From the NCBI RefSeq assembly GCF_030286555.1, contig NZ_JASVWF010000006.1, positions 248,001 to 312,000 of the forward strand: a stretch of DNA of 64,000 nt. The letters run 5' to 3'. Below, one piece after another: positions 25,657 to 36,073 of the stretch. The notes beneath the pieces are model-generated. The model did no database searches and was not told the origin of the DNA. It worked only from the letters and a program-made list of their open reading frames with translations. The translations under genes and the position numbers were made by a program. Source of the stretch: Actinomycetospora termitidis. Lineage in GTDB: Bacteria > Actinomycetota > Actinomycetes > Mycobacteriales > Pseudonocardiaceae. The stretch's first letter is position 1; each line of letters starts with the position of its first letter.

Positions 25657-26384
25657 GACCGATTCCCTCCCAGGGGCCAGCCGGTGATGTGCTTGCGACG
25701 GGGCGGCGCGTACGTCCGCACCTTGGACGTGCGCAGCCCGAGGCGCACGAGCGACTCCGCGACCGTGACCGCCGCGGCGACGCCGTCGACCACGGGCACC
25801 CCGGTGCGCTCGCGGACGGCGTCGTCGAGCCCGGCCATCCCGCCGCACCCGAGGCAGATGACCTCGGCGTGGTCCTCGAGCACGGCCGCCTCGGCCTGTT
25901 CGACGACGGCCGCGACGGCCCTGGCGGGGTCCTGTTCCAGCTCCAGGACCGCGAGCCCGCTGGCGCGCACGGAGGCACAGCGGCGGTCGAGGCCGGCGAG
26001 CAGCAGACGGTCGGCGATCAGCGGGACGGTGCGGTCGAGGGTGGTGACGACGGAGTAGCGGTGGCCCAGGTACATCGCGGTGGCCGCCGCGGCCTCGGTG
26101 ATGTCGACGACGGGGACCTCGAGCAGTTCCTGCAGGCCCTCCCGGCCGTGCTCGCCGTAGCCCGCCTGGATCACCGCGTCGTACGGCTCGCGGTAGGCGA
26201 GCACGCGGTCCATGACGCCGACCGCGGCCAGGTAGCTCTCGACGTTGCCCTCCACGGACTCGGCGCCGAAGGTCGGCGTGAGCCCCACGATCTCGGTGCC
26301 GGGGGCGGCGACCGCGCGGGCGGACGCCTCGATGGCCGCGGTGACCGACTCCGTGGTGTTGACGTTGACGACGAGGATCCGCAC
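25653..26384 (-). CDS. Asp/Glu/hydantoin racemase-fold protein (putative allantoin racemase or related)
   Basis: 243 aa, ATG 26384. [19 protein letters not shown] start, and [12 protein letters not shown] with Cys180 in the position of the second catalytic Cys. The first catalytic site, normally Ala-Cys-x-Gly in hydantoin racemases, reads [11 protein letters not shown], so Gly75 replaces the first Cys. A one-Cys pattern is known from arylmalonate decarboxylase relatives. Position between an NCS1 permease and allantoinase suggests allantoin racemisation or a related step, but two-base racemisation would not be possible with this site. Confidence 0.85.
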   Translation of the reverse strand: MRILVVNVNTTESVTAAIEASARAVAAPGTEIVGLTPTFGAESVEGNVESYLAAVGVMDRVLAYREPYDAVIQAGYGEHGREGLQELLEVPVVDITEAAAATAMYLGHRYSVVTTLDRTVPLIADRLLLAGLDRRCASVRASGLAVLELEQDPARAVAAVVEQAEAAVLEDHAEVICLGCGGMAGLDDAVRERTGVPVVDGVAAAVTVAESLVRLGLRTSKVRTYAPPRRKHITGWPLGGNRS

Positions 26385-26387
26385 GGC

Positions 26388-27884
26388 TCAATGCTCCCCG
26401 GGCGCGACCGCGATCGCCTCGCCGGACACGTCGTCGAACGCGCCCCGCCGCCCGGAGACCACGACGTAGATGGCGGCGGCGATCAGCGCGCCGACGAACC
26501 AGGAGAACGGGGCGACGGCGTCCAGCGCGGGCACGAACCCGACGGCGACCGCCAGCACGGCGGCCGGCACGAAGGCGCCCACGGCGCGCGGGTTGATGCC
26601 GCGCCGGTAGTGGTACGGCCCGACGGGGTCCTCGGAGTAGAGCGCCGGCACGTCGATCCGCGCGCGCCGGACCAGCCAGTAGTCCGCGGCGATGACACCG
26701 AACAGCGGTCCGAGCAGCGCGCCCAGCACACCGAGGAAGTAGACGATGACTCCGGGATTGTCGTAGAGGTTCCACGGCAGGATCACGAGGCCGATGACGG
26801 CGCTGACGACGCCCGCGCTGCGGAAGGTCAGGACGCGCGGCAGCAGGTTGGCCAGCGCGTACGACGGCGCGACGAAGTTCGCCATCAGGTTCACCGCGAT
26901 CGTCAGGACCAGCAGGGCGGCGGAGGCGAGCACCAGCAGGAACGTGTCCGGGATGGTGTGCACGACGTCGACCGGGCTGGAGATGACGCGGCCGTCGATG
27001 CGGAACTGTCCGCCGGCGAGCACGACCGCGATGATCCCGAAGAACACGACGTTGAGGGGGATGCCCCAGAAGTTCCCGCGCACGATCGCCGAGCGGGTCG
27101 GGGCGGAGCGGGTGAAGTCGCAGAAGTTGAGCAGGAAGGTCCCGTAGACGGCGACCCACAGCGAGGCGCCACCGAGCATCTGCACCCACATCCGTCCGCC
27201 GGTCAGCGGCTCCGGGACCGACCACGCGATGTCCCCGCCGACCCGGACGAGCATCCAGATCGCGAGCACGAGCAGCGTGACGAGCACGATCGGACCGGCG
27301 ACGGCCTCGTAGCGCCGGATGCCGTCCATCCCGTACAGCAGAATGCCGACCTGCACGAGCCACAGCGCGACGAAGCAGATCCATCCCAGCGCGGAGAGCC
27401 CCAGGAACGACACGGCGTCCAGCCCGGCCGCGGACGGCACCAGCGCGATGACCATGACCGACAGGACCTTCGTGGCCAGGTAGGTCTGGATGCCGAACCA
27501 CGCGATCGCGACCACCCCGCGGACGAGAGCGGGAATCTGCGCGCCGCGGATGCCGAAGCTGATGCGGCTCATGACGGGGAAGGGCACGCCGGTACGGCGA
27601 CCCATCTCCCCGGACACCGTGAGCATCCCGAACAGCAGGGCCGCCCCGATCGCGAGGGCGACCACGATCTGCCAGGCGCCGAGGCCGAGCGCGAACAGGC
27701 CCAGGACGAACCCGTAGTTCCCGAGGCTGTGCACGTCGCTCGCCCACAGCGTGAAGATGTTGTACCCACCCCAGCGGCGACCTTCCGCGCTGGTCGGGGC
27801 GAGGTCGGCGTTGTACAGGCGGTCGCTCGGAGCGGCCGCGGGCGGGGCGTGCGTCGTCTCGTCCGGCGGGGAGTGGAGCGTCAT
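26388..27884 (-). CDS. NCS1 family nucleobase/ureide permease (probable allantoin permease)
   Basis: 498 aa, ATG 27884. About 12 transmembrane segments. The N-terminus [35 protein letters not shown] is the NCS1 signature region, followed by [36 protein letters not shown]. Uses a cation gradient to import purine/pyrimidine or ureide compounds. First gene of the minus-strand operon with the racemase-fold protein and allantoinase, three bases from the next gene, hence allantoin is the likeliest cargo. Confidence 0.93.
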   Translation of the reverse strand: MTLHSPPDETTHAPPAAAPSDRLYNADLAPTSAEGRRWGGYNIFTLWASDVHSLGNYGFVLGLFALGLGAWQIVVALAIGAALLFGMLTVSGEMGRRTGVPFPVMSRISFGIRGAQIPALVRGVVAIAWFGIQTYLATKVLSVMVIALVPSAAGLDAVSFLGLSALGWICFVALWLVQVGILLYGMDGIRRYEAVAGPIVLVTLLVLAIWMLVRVGGDIAWSVPEPLTGGRMWVQMLGGASLWVAVYGTFLLNFCDFTRSAPTRSAIVRGNFWGIPLNVVFFGIIAVVLAGGQFRIDGRVISSPVDVVHTIPDTFLLVLASAALLVLTIAVNLMANFVAPSYALANLLPRVLTFRSAGVVSAVIGLVILPWNLYDNPGVIVYFLGVLGALLGPLFGVIAADYWLVRRARIDVPALYSEDPVGPYHYRRGINPRAVGAFVPAAVLAVAVGFVPALDAVAPFSWFVGALIAAAIYVVVSGRRGAFDDVSGEAIAVAPGEH

Positions 27885-27893
27885 CGGTCCCTC

Positions 27894-27918
27894 GATCCAC
27901 GATGCGGAAAAGCTTTGT
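27894..27918 (-). promoter_or_regulatory. Putative IclR/AllR box upstream of the permease operon
   Basis: The reverse complement, ACAAAGCTTTTCCGCATCGT followed by GGATC, is a near copy of the box at 28264-28286. It lies 10 bp from the permease start. The two boxes face each other across the divergent intergenic region. Confidence 0.55.
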
Positions 27919-28033
27919 TGCTTCGTGGAAGGACCGTATGAGCGCGCTCACAGCCCGTCAAGACTCGTGTCGGGCCGTCACCGTCCGCGTCGCCGCGACA
28001 CGGACACGCCCGCGCTGGGCGGGCCTCGGCACA

Positions 28034-28126
28034 CCTTGTCGCGGGTTTCCGCCGTCGTCGGCCCGCCCTGTCGCTGTGATTCCCCGCGACAGGTGGCCAT
28101 GGGGCCGGCAACTCCCCGCGACAAGG
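28034..28126. repeat. Inverted repeat in the divergent ureide intergenic region
   Basis: CCTTGTCGCGGG (28034-28045) and CCCGCGACAAGG (28115-28126) are perfect 12-bp inverted copies, with an extra CCCGCGACAGG at 28083-28093. The 414-bp gap 27885-28298 otherwise holds the two boxes and one promoter and no gene that I can see. Confidence 0.6.
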
Positions 28127-28218
28127 CGGGCGACTGGATCAAGATCACCGGAACGACGAGGATTCGGACGCTCGGGCTTCGGATCCGCTACATCTGCGCG
28201 CAGCCCCGACCCGGCCCC

Positions 28219-28248
28219 TTGACACCGGGCGCGCTGGACTCTCAGTAT
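28219..28248 (+). promoter_or_regulatory. Putative sigma-70 type promoter of the gcl/urate oxidase operon
   Basis: TTGACA (28219-28224), an 18-bp spacer and CAGTAT (28243-28248). The transcription start would fall near 28255, just before the box at 28264-28286. A repressor bound there would block it. Confidence 0.5.
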
Positions 28249-28263
28249 CTCTCGCCAAGCGAA

Positions 28264-28286
28264 ACAAACTTTTCGCATCGTGGATC
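28264..28286 (+). promoter_or_regulatory. Putative IclR/AllR box upstream of the glyoxylate/urate operon
   Basis: ACAAACTTTTCGCATCGT followed by GGATC, matching the box at 27894-27918 in reverse orientation. Overlaps the expected transcription start. Confidence 0.55.
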
Positions 28287-28298
28287 ACGGAGGTGTTC

Positions 28299-28700
28299 GT
28301 GCCCGCTCTCTTCTGCTCCGGCGACGCGATGCGCGGGGGTCGACTGCACCACAACGTCGAGAAGCACCCGTTCCTCGGGGCCGTCCGCACGGCGCCGAGC
28401 TACCGGCTGTTCTCGGTACGCGACGCGTTCCCCGCGCTGCTGCTGACCGACGACGACGGCGGGTCGGTGGCCGGCGAGCTCTACGACGTCTCGCTGGAGA
28501 GCGTGCGCACCGAGTTCCTGCCCGACGAGCCGCCCGAGCTCGAGCTCACCGTCATCGAGCTCGACGACGGGCGCTCGGTCCTCGCGGTGGGCCTGCGCCC
28601 CGGCGTGCTCGAGAGTGCGCCGGCCGGCGAGCTCACCGACATCACCACCCACGGCGGGTGGCGCGCCTACCGCGGCCTGCCCGACCCCGACGACGCCTGA
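28299..28700 (+). CDS. Allophanate-hydrolase C-domain / gamma-glutamylcyclotransferase-like protein
   Basis: 133 aa from GTG 28299, which has GGAGG at 28289-28293 at proper spacing; a GTG at 28293 would overlap that site. The sequence ALFCSGDAMRGGRLHHNV, FLGAVRTAPSYRLFSVRDAFPAL, GELYDVSLESVRTEFLPDEPPELELTVIEL has the GGCT-like fold pattern of the C-terminal domain of allophanate hydrolase (AtzF), without the amidase domain. First gene of the glyoxylate/urate operon. No standard ureidoglycolate lyase is present, so a role in ureide or allophanate breakdown is a reasonable guess but unproven. Confidence 0.75.
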   Translation: MPALFCSGDAMRGGRLHHNVEKHPFLGAVRTAPSYRLFSVRDAFPALLLTDDDGGSVAGELYDVSLESVRTEFLPDEPPELELTVIELDDGRSVLAVGLRPGVLESAPAGELTDITTHGGWRAYRGLPDPDDA

Positions 28701-28726
28701 CCCCCGACAGCCCGAAGGAGACGGAC

Positions 28727-29548
28727 ATGGACCTCACGACACCGGTGTCGTGGACCGTCAACTGCTCGATCGTGTTCCCCGACGTGCCGCTGCTCGACCG
28801 CCCCCGCGCCGCGGCCGACGCCGGGTTCGACGCGGTCGAGTTCTGGTGGCCGTTCCCGACCGCCGTCCCCGCCGACCGCGACGTCGACGCCTTCGTCACC
28901 GCGGTCCGCGACGCCGGCGTGACGTTGTCCGGGCTGAACTTCTTCGCCGGCGACATGCCCGCCGGGGAGCGCGGCGTGCTCTCCGACCCGAAGCGGTCCA
29001 CCGAGTTCGTCGACAACGTCGACGTCACGGTCGGCATCGGCGCCCAGCTCGGCGCCACCGGCTTCACCGCGCTCTACGGCAACCGGATCGAGGGCATCGA
29101 CCCCGCCGAGCAGGACGCGCTCGCCGTCGAGAACCTCGCGATCGCCGGGCGGGCCGCAGCGGCGGAGAACGCGGTCGTCCTCGTCGAGCCGGTCAGCGGC
29201 ACCCCGACCTACCCGCTGCTCACCGCCGCCGACGCGGTCGCCGTCCTGGACCGCGTGCGCGACGAGGCCGGGGTGGACGCGCTGCGCCTGCTCCTCGACG
29301 TCTACCACCTCGCGGTCAACGGCGACGACGTCGAGACGGCGATCGACACCCACGCCGACCGCATCGGCCACGTCCAGATCGCCGACGCCCCCGGTCGCGG
29401 CGAGCCCGGCACCGGCGACCTGCCGATCGGGCCCTGGCTCGACCGCATCCACGCCACCGGCTACCGCGGGCGCGTCGGCCTCGAGTACAAGCCCACGGCC
29501 GCCGACCCGTTCGCGTGGCTGCGCACCTCGGAGAGGACCCCCGCATGA
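28727..29548 (+). CDS. hyi: Hydroxypyruvate isomerase
   Basis: 273 aa, ATG with AAGGAG upstream. TIM-barrel xylose-isomerase-like enzyme: VNCSIVFPDVPLLDRPRAAADAGFDAVEFWWPF, GLNFFAGDMPAGERGVLSDP, FTALYGNRIEG, and the late metal-site stretch LRLLLDVYHLAVNGDDVETAI and RGRVGLEYKP. Interconverts hydroxypyruvate and tartronate semialdehyde, linking the glyoxylate route to glycerate. Overlaps the reductase gene by four bases. Confidence 0.93.
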   Translation: MDLTTPVSWTVNCSIVFPDVPLLDRPRAAADAGFDAVEFWWPFPTAVPADRDVDAFVTAVRDAGVTLSGLNFFAGDMPAGERGVLSDPKRSTEFVDNVDVTVGIGAQLGATGFTALYGNRIEGIDPAEQDALAVENLAIAGRAAAAENAVVLVEPVSGTPTYPLLTAADAVAVLDRVRDEAGVDALRLLLDVYHLAVNGDDVETAIDTHADRIGHVQIADAPGRGEPGTGDLPIGPWLDRIHATGYRGRVGLEYKPTAADPFAWLRTSERTPA

Positions 29549-30428
29549 GCACGATCGCGTTCATCGGCCTCGGGATCATGGGGAGCCCGATGGCCCAGCA
29601 CCTCGCGCGGGCCGGCCACGAGGTCGTCGGGTTCAATCGCACGCCGGAGAAGGCGAAGCCCCTGATCGACGCGGGCGGGCGCGCGGCCGACTCGGTCGCC
29701 GAGGCGGTGCGGGGCGCCGACGTCGTCGCCCTGATGCTGCCGGACTCGCCGGACGTCACGGAGGTCCTCACCGGCGACGACGGCGTCCTCGCCCACGCCG
29801 CGCCCGGCACGCTGGTCATCGACTTCTCGACGATCCGCCCGGACACCGCCGCCGAGTTGGCGACGAACGCCGCCGAGCAGGGTCTGCGCATGATCGACGC
29901 CCCCGTCTCGGGCGGTCAGGCCGGTGCCGAGAACGCCGCGCTGTCGATCATGGTGGGCGGCGCCGACGAGGACGTCGACCAGGCCCGGCCGCTGCTCGAC
30001 ATCGTCGGGAAGACCGTCGTCCACGTCGGCCCGAGCGGCGCCGGCCAGACCGTGAAGGCCGCGAACCAGCTGATCGTCGCCGGCAACATCGCCCTGCTCG
30101 CCGAGGCGCTGGTGTTCCTCGACGCGCACGGCGCCGACCTGCCGGCCGCGGTCGAGGTGCTCGGCGGCGGCCTCGCCGGCTCGGCGGTGCTGAACCAGAA
30201 GGCGCCGAAGATGCTCGACGGCGAGTTCGCGCCCGGCTTCCGGATCGACCTGCACCACAAGGACCTCGGCATCGTCACCGCCGCCGCCCGCGAGGCCGGC
30301 GTGACCACGCCGGTCGGCGCGCTCGTCGCCCAGCTCGTGGCCGCCACCCGGGCCGCCGGCGACGGCGGGCTCGACCACTCCGCCCTGTACCGCACGATCG
30401 CGCGCCTGTCGGGCCGTGAGGAGACGTC

Positions 30429-30432
<4 letters not shown>
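29545..30432 (+). CDS. glxR: 2-hydroxy-3-oxopropionate (tartronate semialdehyde) reductase
   Basis: 295 aa, ATGA overlap with hyi. Beta-hydroxyacid dehydrogenase family: NAD(P)-binding [17 protein letters not shown], substrate loop [22 protein letters not shown], and catalytic Lys in [15 protein letters not shown]. Reduces tartronate semialdehyde to D-glycerate in the cytoplasm, supplying the glycerate kinase encoded two genes downstream. Confidence 0.94.
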
Positions 30433-32221
<1,789 letters not shown>

Positions 32222-32225
<4 letters not shown>

Positions 32226-34387
32226 CCCGCGTCGTCCTCGCGCCCGACAAGTTCAAGGGCTCCCTCGACGCGCCGGGGGTCGCGGAGGCGCTGGCCGCCG
32301 GGATCGCGGAGGTCGCCCCGGGCTGGGACGTCGTCCGCGCGCCGGTCGCCGACGGCGGGGAGGGCACGGTGGACGCGGTGCTGGCCGCGGGCTGGGAGCC
32401 GGTCCGGGTCCCGACGACGGGTCCGCTCGGCGACCCGCTCGAGGTCACCTACGCCCGCCGCGGCGCCTCGGCCGTGATCGAGCTCGCGACGACGGCGGGT
32501 CTCGGGGTCCTGCCGGGCGGGGTCCTCGCCCCGCTCGACGCCGGCACGACCGGCCTCGGCACCGTCCTGGCGCACGCGCTCGATGCCGGAGCGCGCGAGG
32601 TCGTCGTCGGGCTCGGCGGCAGCGCGAGCACCGACGGCGGGGCCGGGCTGCTGGTGGGACTGGGCGCCCAGGTGCTGGACGCAGACGATCGACCGGTCGC
32701 CCCCGGCGGGCGTGGGCTGTCGACGGCGGCGCACCTCGACCTCACGCGTCTCCACCCGCTGCTGGAGCAGGCCCGCGTGACCCTGGCCTGCGACGTCGAC
32801 AACCCGCTGCTCGGTCCGCACGGCGCCGCGGCGGTCTACGGCCCGCAGAAGGGCGCGGACCCCGACGACGTGGCGCGGCTCGAGGCCGGGCTCACCCGCT
32901 GGGCCGACGTGCTGCGGCAGGCCACCGGACGCGACGTCGCCGACATCCCAGGTGCCGGCGCGGCCGGTGGCACGGCCGCCGCCGCGCTGGCCGTCCTCGG
33001 CGCCGAGCAGGCCAGCGGCGTCCGCACCGTCCTGGACCTGGTCGGCTTCGATGCGGTCGTCGCCGGCGCGGACCTCGTCGTCACGGGCGAGGGCCGGCTG
33101 GACGAGCAGTCGCTCCACGGGAAGGCTCCGACCGGCGTGGCCGAGGCCGCCCTCGCCGCGGGCGCCACCGTGGTCGCCGTCGCCGGGGACAGCGACCTGG
33201 ACCCGGAGCGGTGGCGGGGCGCAGGCTTCTCCGGGCTGCACACGCTCGTCGCGCTCGCGCCGGACCGGGCGAGCGCGATCGCCGATCCCACCCCGCTGCT
33301 GCGGCGGATCGGCCGCACCCTCGCCTATTCGAGAGAGGACCCCATGGACGGCCCCGACGGCACCACCCCCGACCTCCCCGACCTGGCGTCGCGCGCCCTC
33401 GGCGGCAGCGTCGTGGTCGCGAACGACGAGCTCTTCGCCGAGCGCGAGAACCTCATCCGTCCGGAGGCCCCGCGCTTCGATTCGACCGAGTTCGGCCACA
33501 AGGGCAAGGTCTACGACGGCTGGGAGACCCGCCGTCGTCGCGAACCCGGCCACGACTGGGCCATCGTGCGTCTCGGCGCGGCCGGCGTGCTCGACCACGT
33601 CGTCGTCGACACTGCCTTCTTCAAGGGCAACTACCCGCCGGAGATCTCGGTCGAGGCGGCGTCCGTGGAGGGCTATCCGGCGGACCTCACGCGGGCGACG
33701 TGGTACCCGGTCGTCGAGCGGTCGGCCGCGCAGGGCGACACCGCGAACGTCTACAAGGTCGACGACGACCGCCGCTTCACCCACGTCCGCCTCTCCATCT
33801 TCCCGGACGGCGGGGTCGCGCGGCTGCGGGTGCACGGCACCGTCGTCGCGGACCCGCGGTTCCTCGCCGGCACGATCGACCTGCTCGCCGCCGAGCACGG
33901 CGGGCGCCTCGTCGAGTGCTCGGACGCCTTCTACGCCTCGCCCGCGAACCTGACGCTGCCCGGCCTGGCCCGACACATGGGCGAGGGCTGGGAGAACGCC
34001 CGGCGGCGCGGCGGCGGCAACGACTACGCCGTCTTCGCGCTCGCGGCGGGCGGGGTCCCGCGGCACGTCGAGGTCGACACCACGTGGTTCGTCGGGAACG
34101 CGCCCGGCTGGGTGTCGGTGTCCACCCGCGACTCCCGCGCGGGCACCGACTGGACGACGCTGCTCGACCGCGTCGAGGTCCGCCCGGACACCCGCCACCG
34201 CTTCCTGCTGCCCGACGCCCCGGCCGCCGACCACCTGCGCCTCGACGTCTTCCCCGACGGCGGGTTGTCCCGGCTCCGGCTGTGGGGCGACCTGGACCCG
34301 GACGCCGCCCGCGCCGCTCGCGAGCGGTGGTGGGGCCTGCTGCCCGAGGACCACCGCGCGCTCGTCGCCGACCAGGCCCCGGTGTGA
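32222..34387 (+). CDS. Glycerate kinase - allantoicase in-frame fusion
   Basis: 721 aa, one uninterrupted frame from ATG 32222 (ATGA overlap with gcl). Residues 1-374 are a glycerate kinase of the GlxK/GarK type: [70 protein letters not shown]. Residues 375-721 are allantoicase: [22 protein letters not shown], a [20 protein letters not shown] stretch, and the duplicated second half with [18 protein letters not shown] and [15 protein letters not shown]. There is no stop between LAYSREDP and MDGPDG. ATG 33344 with GAGAGGA just upstream could also give free allantoicase. The two activities (phosphorylating glycerate; splitting allantoate to urea and ureidoglycolate) are at opposite ends of the pathway. 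Confidence 0.93.
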
Positions 34388-34836
34388 TCACGGTGGACGA
34401 GCTCGCGGCCTGCAATGCCTCGCCCGCGTGGCTGGAGGCCGTGCGCTCGGTCCCGGCGCAGGACCTGCCGGAGGCGGGGGAGCGGGCGGTGCTCGACCTG
34501 CCGTGGTCGGAGGTGCTGCTCGCGCTCGAGGCGCACCCGCGCATCGGCGACCGCGTCGAGGGCGCGTCGGCGGAGTCGGAGGCGTCCCGGCGGGAGCAGT
34601 CGGGCGTCGGCGGGGCCTCTGACGACACCCGAGCCGCCCTGGTGGAGGCCAACGCCGCCTACGAGCAGCGGTTCGGCCACGTGTTCCTGATCCGCGCCGC
34701 GGGCCGGTCCGGCGAGGAGATGCTCGCCGAGGCCCGCCGGCGGCTGGACTCCGACCCGGCGGCCGAGCAGGACGAGGTCCGCGCCCAGCTCGCCGCGATC
34801 ACCCGACTGCGCCTGGAACGGCTGGTGTCCCCGTGA
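34384..34836 (+). CDS. uraD: 2-oxo-4-hydroxy-4-carboxy-5-ureidoimidazoline (OHCU) decarboxylase
   Basis: 150 aa, GTG overlapping the previous stop. LLALEAHPRIGDRV contains the HPRIGD signature, and FGHVFLIRAAGRSGEEMLAEARRRL the late conserved helix. Third step of the urate-to-(S)-allantoin route. Overlaps the HIU hydrolase gene by four bases. Slightly shorter than the animal enzyme, normal for bacteria. Confidence 0.94.
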   Translation: MITVDELAACNASPAWLEAVRSVPAQDLPEAGERAVLDLPWSEVLLALEAHPRIGDRVEGASAESEASRREQSGVGGASDDTRAALVEANAAYEQRFGHVFLIRAAGRSGEEMLAEARRRLDSDPAAEQDEVRAQLAAITRLRLERLVSP

Positions 34837-35168
34837 GCCTCTCGACCCACGTCCTCGACGCCGTGACCGGCCGTCCCGCCCCGGACCTGGCGCTGACCGT
34901 CGAGCAGTGTGACGGGTCCGGCGCCTGGCAGCTGGTCGGCCACGCCCGGACCGACGCCGACGGGCGCGCCCGCGACCTGCTCGACGACACCCGCCCGGCC
35001 GGCGTGTACCGCCTGACCTTCGACACCGGCGCGTACTTCGCCGCCGCCGGCCGCGACACCTTCTACCCCGAGGTGTCGATCGTCTTCGCCGTCAGCTCCC
35101 CGGGCGACCACCACCACGTCCCGCTCCTGCTGTCCCCCTTCGCCTACTCCACCTACCGAGGGAGCTGA
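34833..35168 (+). CDS. uraH: Hydroxyisourate hydrolase (transthyretin-like)
   Basis: 111 aa, GTG start. LSTHVLDAVTGRPAPDLAL at the N-terminus and a C-terminal tetrapeptide YRGS are the two signatures of HIU hydrolase. A His/Arg active site is expected from THVLD and the central GHARTDADGR. Hydrolyses 5-hydroxyisourate produced by the urate oxidase encoded two bases downstream. Confidence 0.96.
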   Translation: MSLSTHVLDAVTGRPAPDLALTVEQCDGSGAWQLVGHARTDADGRARDLLDDTRPAGVYRLTFDTGAYFAAAGRDTFYPEVSIVFAVSSPGDHHHVPLLLSPFAYSTYRGS

Positions 35169-35170
35169 TC

Positions 35171-36070
35171 ATGAACATCGTCCTGGGCCACACCCAGTAC
35201 GGGAAGGCCGAGACGCACGTGGTCCGCGTCTTCCGTGACCACGAGCCGCACGAGATCGTCGACTACGTCGTCAGCGTCGCCGTGACCGGCGACTTCACCG
35301 ACGTCCACCTCACCGGCGACAACGCGCGCTGCCTCACCACCGACGCCATGAAGAACACGGTGAACGCCTACGCGAAGGAGGCGGGCGACGCCGTCCGGCA
35401 GCCGGAGTCGTTCGCGGCGGCGCTGGCGCGGCACTTCGTCGCGGACGTGCCGCAGGTCGAGCGGGCCCGCATCCAGATCGACGCCACTCCGTGGGACCGG
35501 CTGCCGTCCGGCGGCCAGCCGCACCCGCACGCGTTCTCGAAGCGCGGCTCGTACGTCCGCACGGTCACCGTCACCGATGACGGGACCACGGCCCACGTCG
35601 TCTCCGGCGTCCGCGACCTCGTCGTCCTGAAGACCACCGACTCGGAGTTCCACGGGTTCTACGAGGAGCGCTACACCACCCTGGCGCCGACGACGGACCG
35701 CATCATGGCCACGTCGGTGACGGCGCAGTGGCTGCACACGGACACCGACGTCGACTGGGGCAAGTCCCACGACCGCGTGCTCGCCACCCTGTCCGGCACG
35801 TTCGCCGGGCACCACAGCTTCGCGCTCCAGCAGACCCTGCACGCCATGGGCGACGCGATCATCACCGAGCAGCCCGAGATCGCCGAGGTGCGGTTCTCGC
35901 TGCCGAACAAGCACCACTTCCTGGTCGACCTCTCGCCGTTCGGCGTCGAGAACCACCAGGAGGTCTTCCACGCCGACGACCGCCCCTACGGCTACATCGA
36001 GGGCACCGTCCGCCGCGACGACGCCCCGGACCCCGGCCCGGACGCGTTCGACCCCGGCCAGGGGTGGTGA
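35171..36070 (+). CDS. pucL: Urate oxidase (cofactor-free urate hydroxylase)
   Basis: 299 aa, ATG with GGGAG upstream. T-fold tandem protein: LGHTQYGKAETHVVRV (catalytic Lys and Thr region), TGDFTDVHLTGDNARCLTTDAMKNTVNAYAKE, GLRDLVVLKTTDSEF-like VRDLVVLKTTDSEFHGF, and QQTLHAMGDAIITEQPEIAEVRFSLPNKHHF. Oxidises urate to 5-hydroxyisourate with O2. No peroxisomal signal, as expected for a bacterium. Sits between HIU hydrolase and a urate/xanthine permease. Confidence 0.96.
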   Translation: MNIVLGHTQYGKAETHVVRVFRDHEPHEIVDYVVSVAVTGDFTDVHLTGDNARCLTTDAMKNTVNAYAKEAGDAVRQPESFAAALARHFVADVPQVERARIQIDATPWDRLPSGGQPHPHAFSKRGSYVRTVTVTDDGTTAHVVSGVRDLVVLKTTDSEFHGFYEERYTTLAPTTDRIMATSVTAQWLHTDTDVDWGKSHDRVLATLSGTFAGHHSFALQQTLHAMGDAIITEQPEIAEVRFSLPNKHHFLVDLSPFGVENHQEVFHADDRPYGYIEGTVRRDDAPDPGPDAFDPGQGW

Positions 36071-36073
36071 GCC

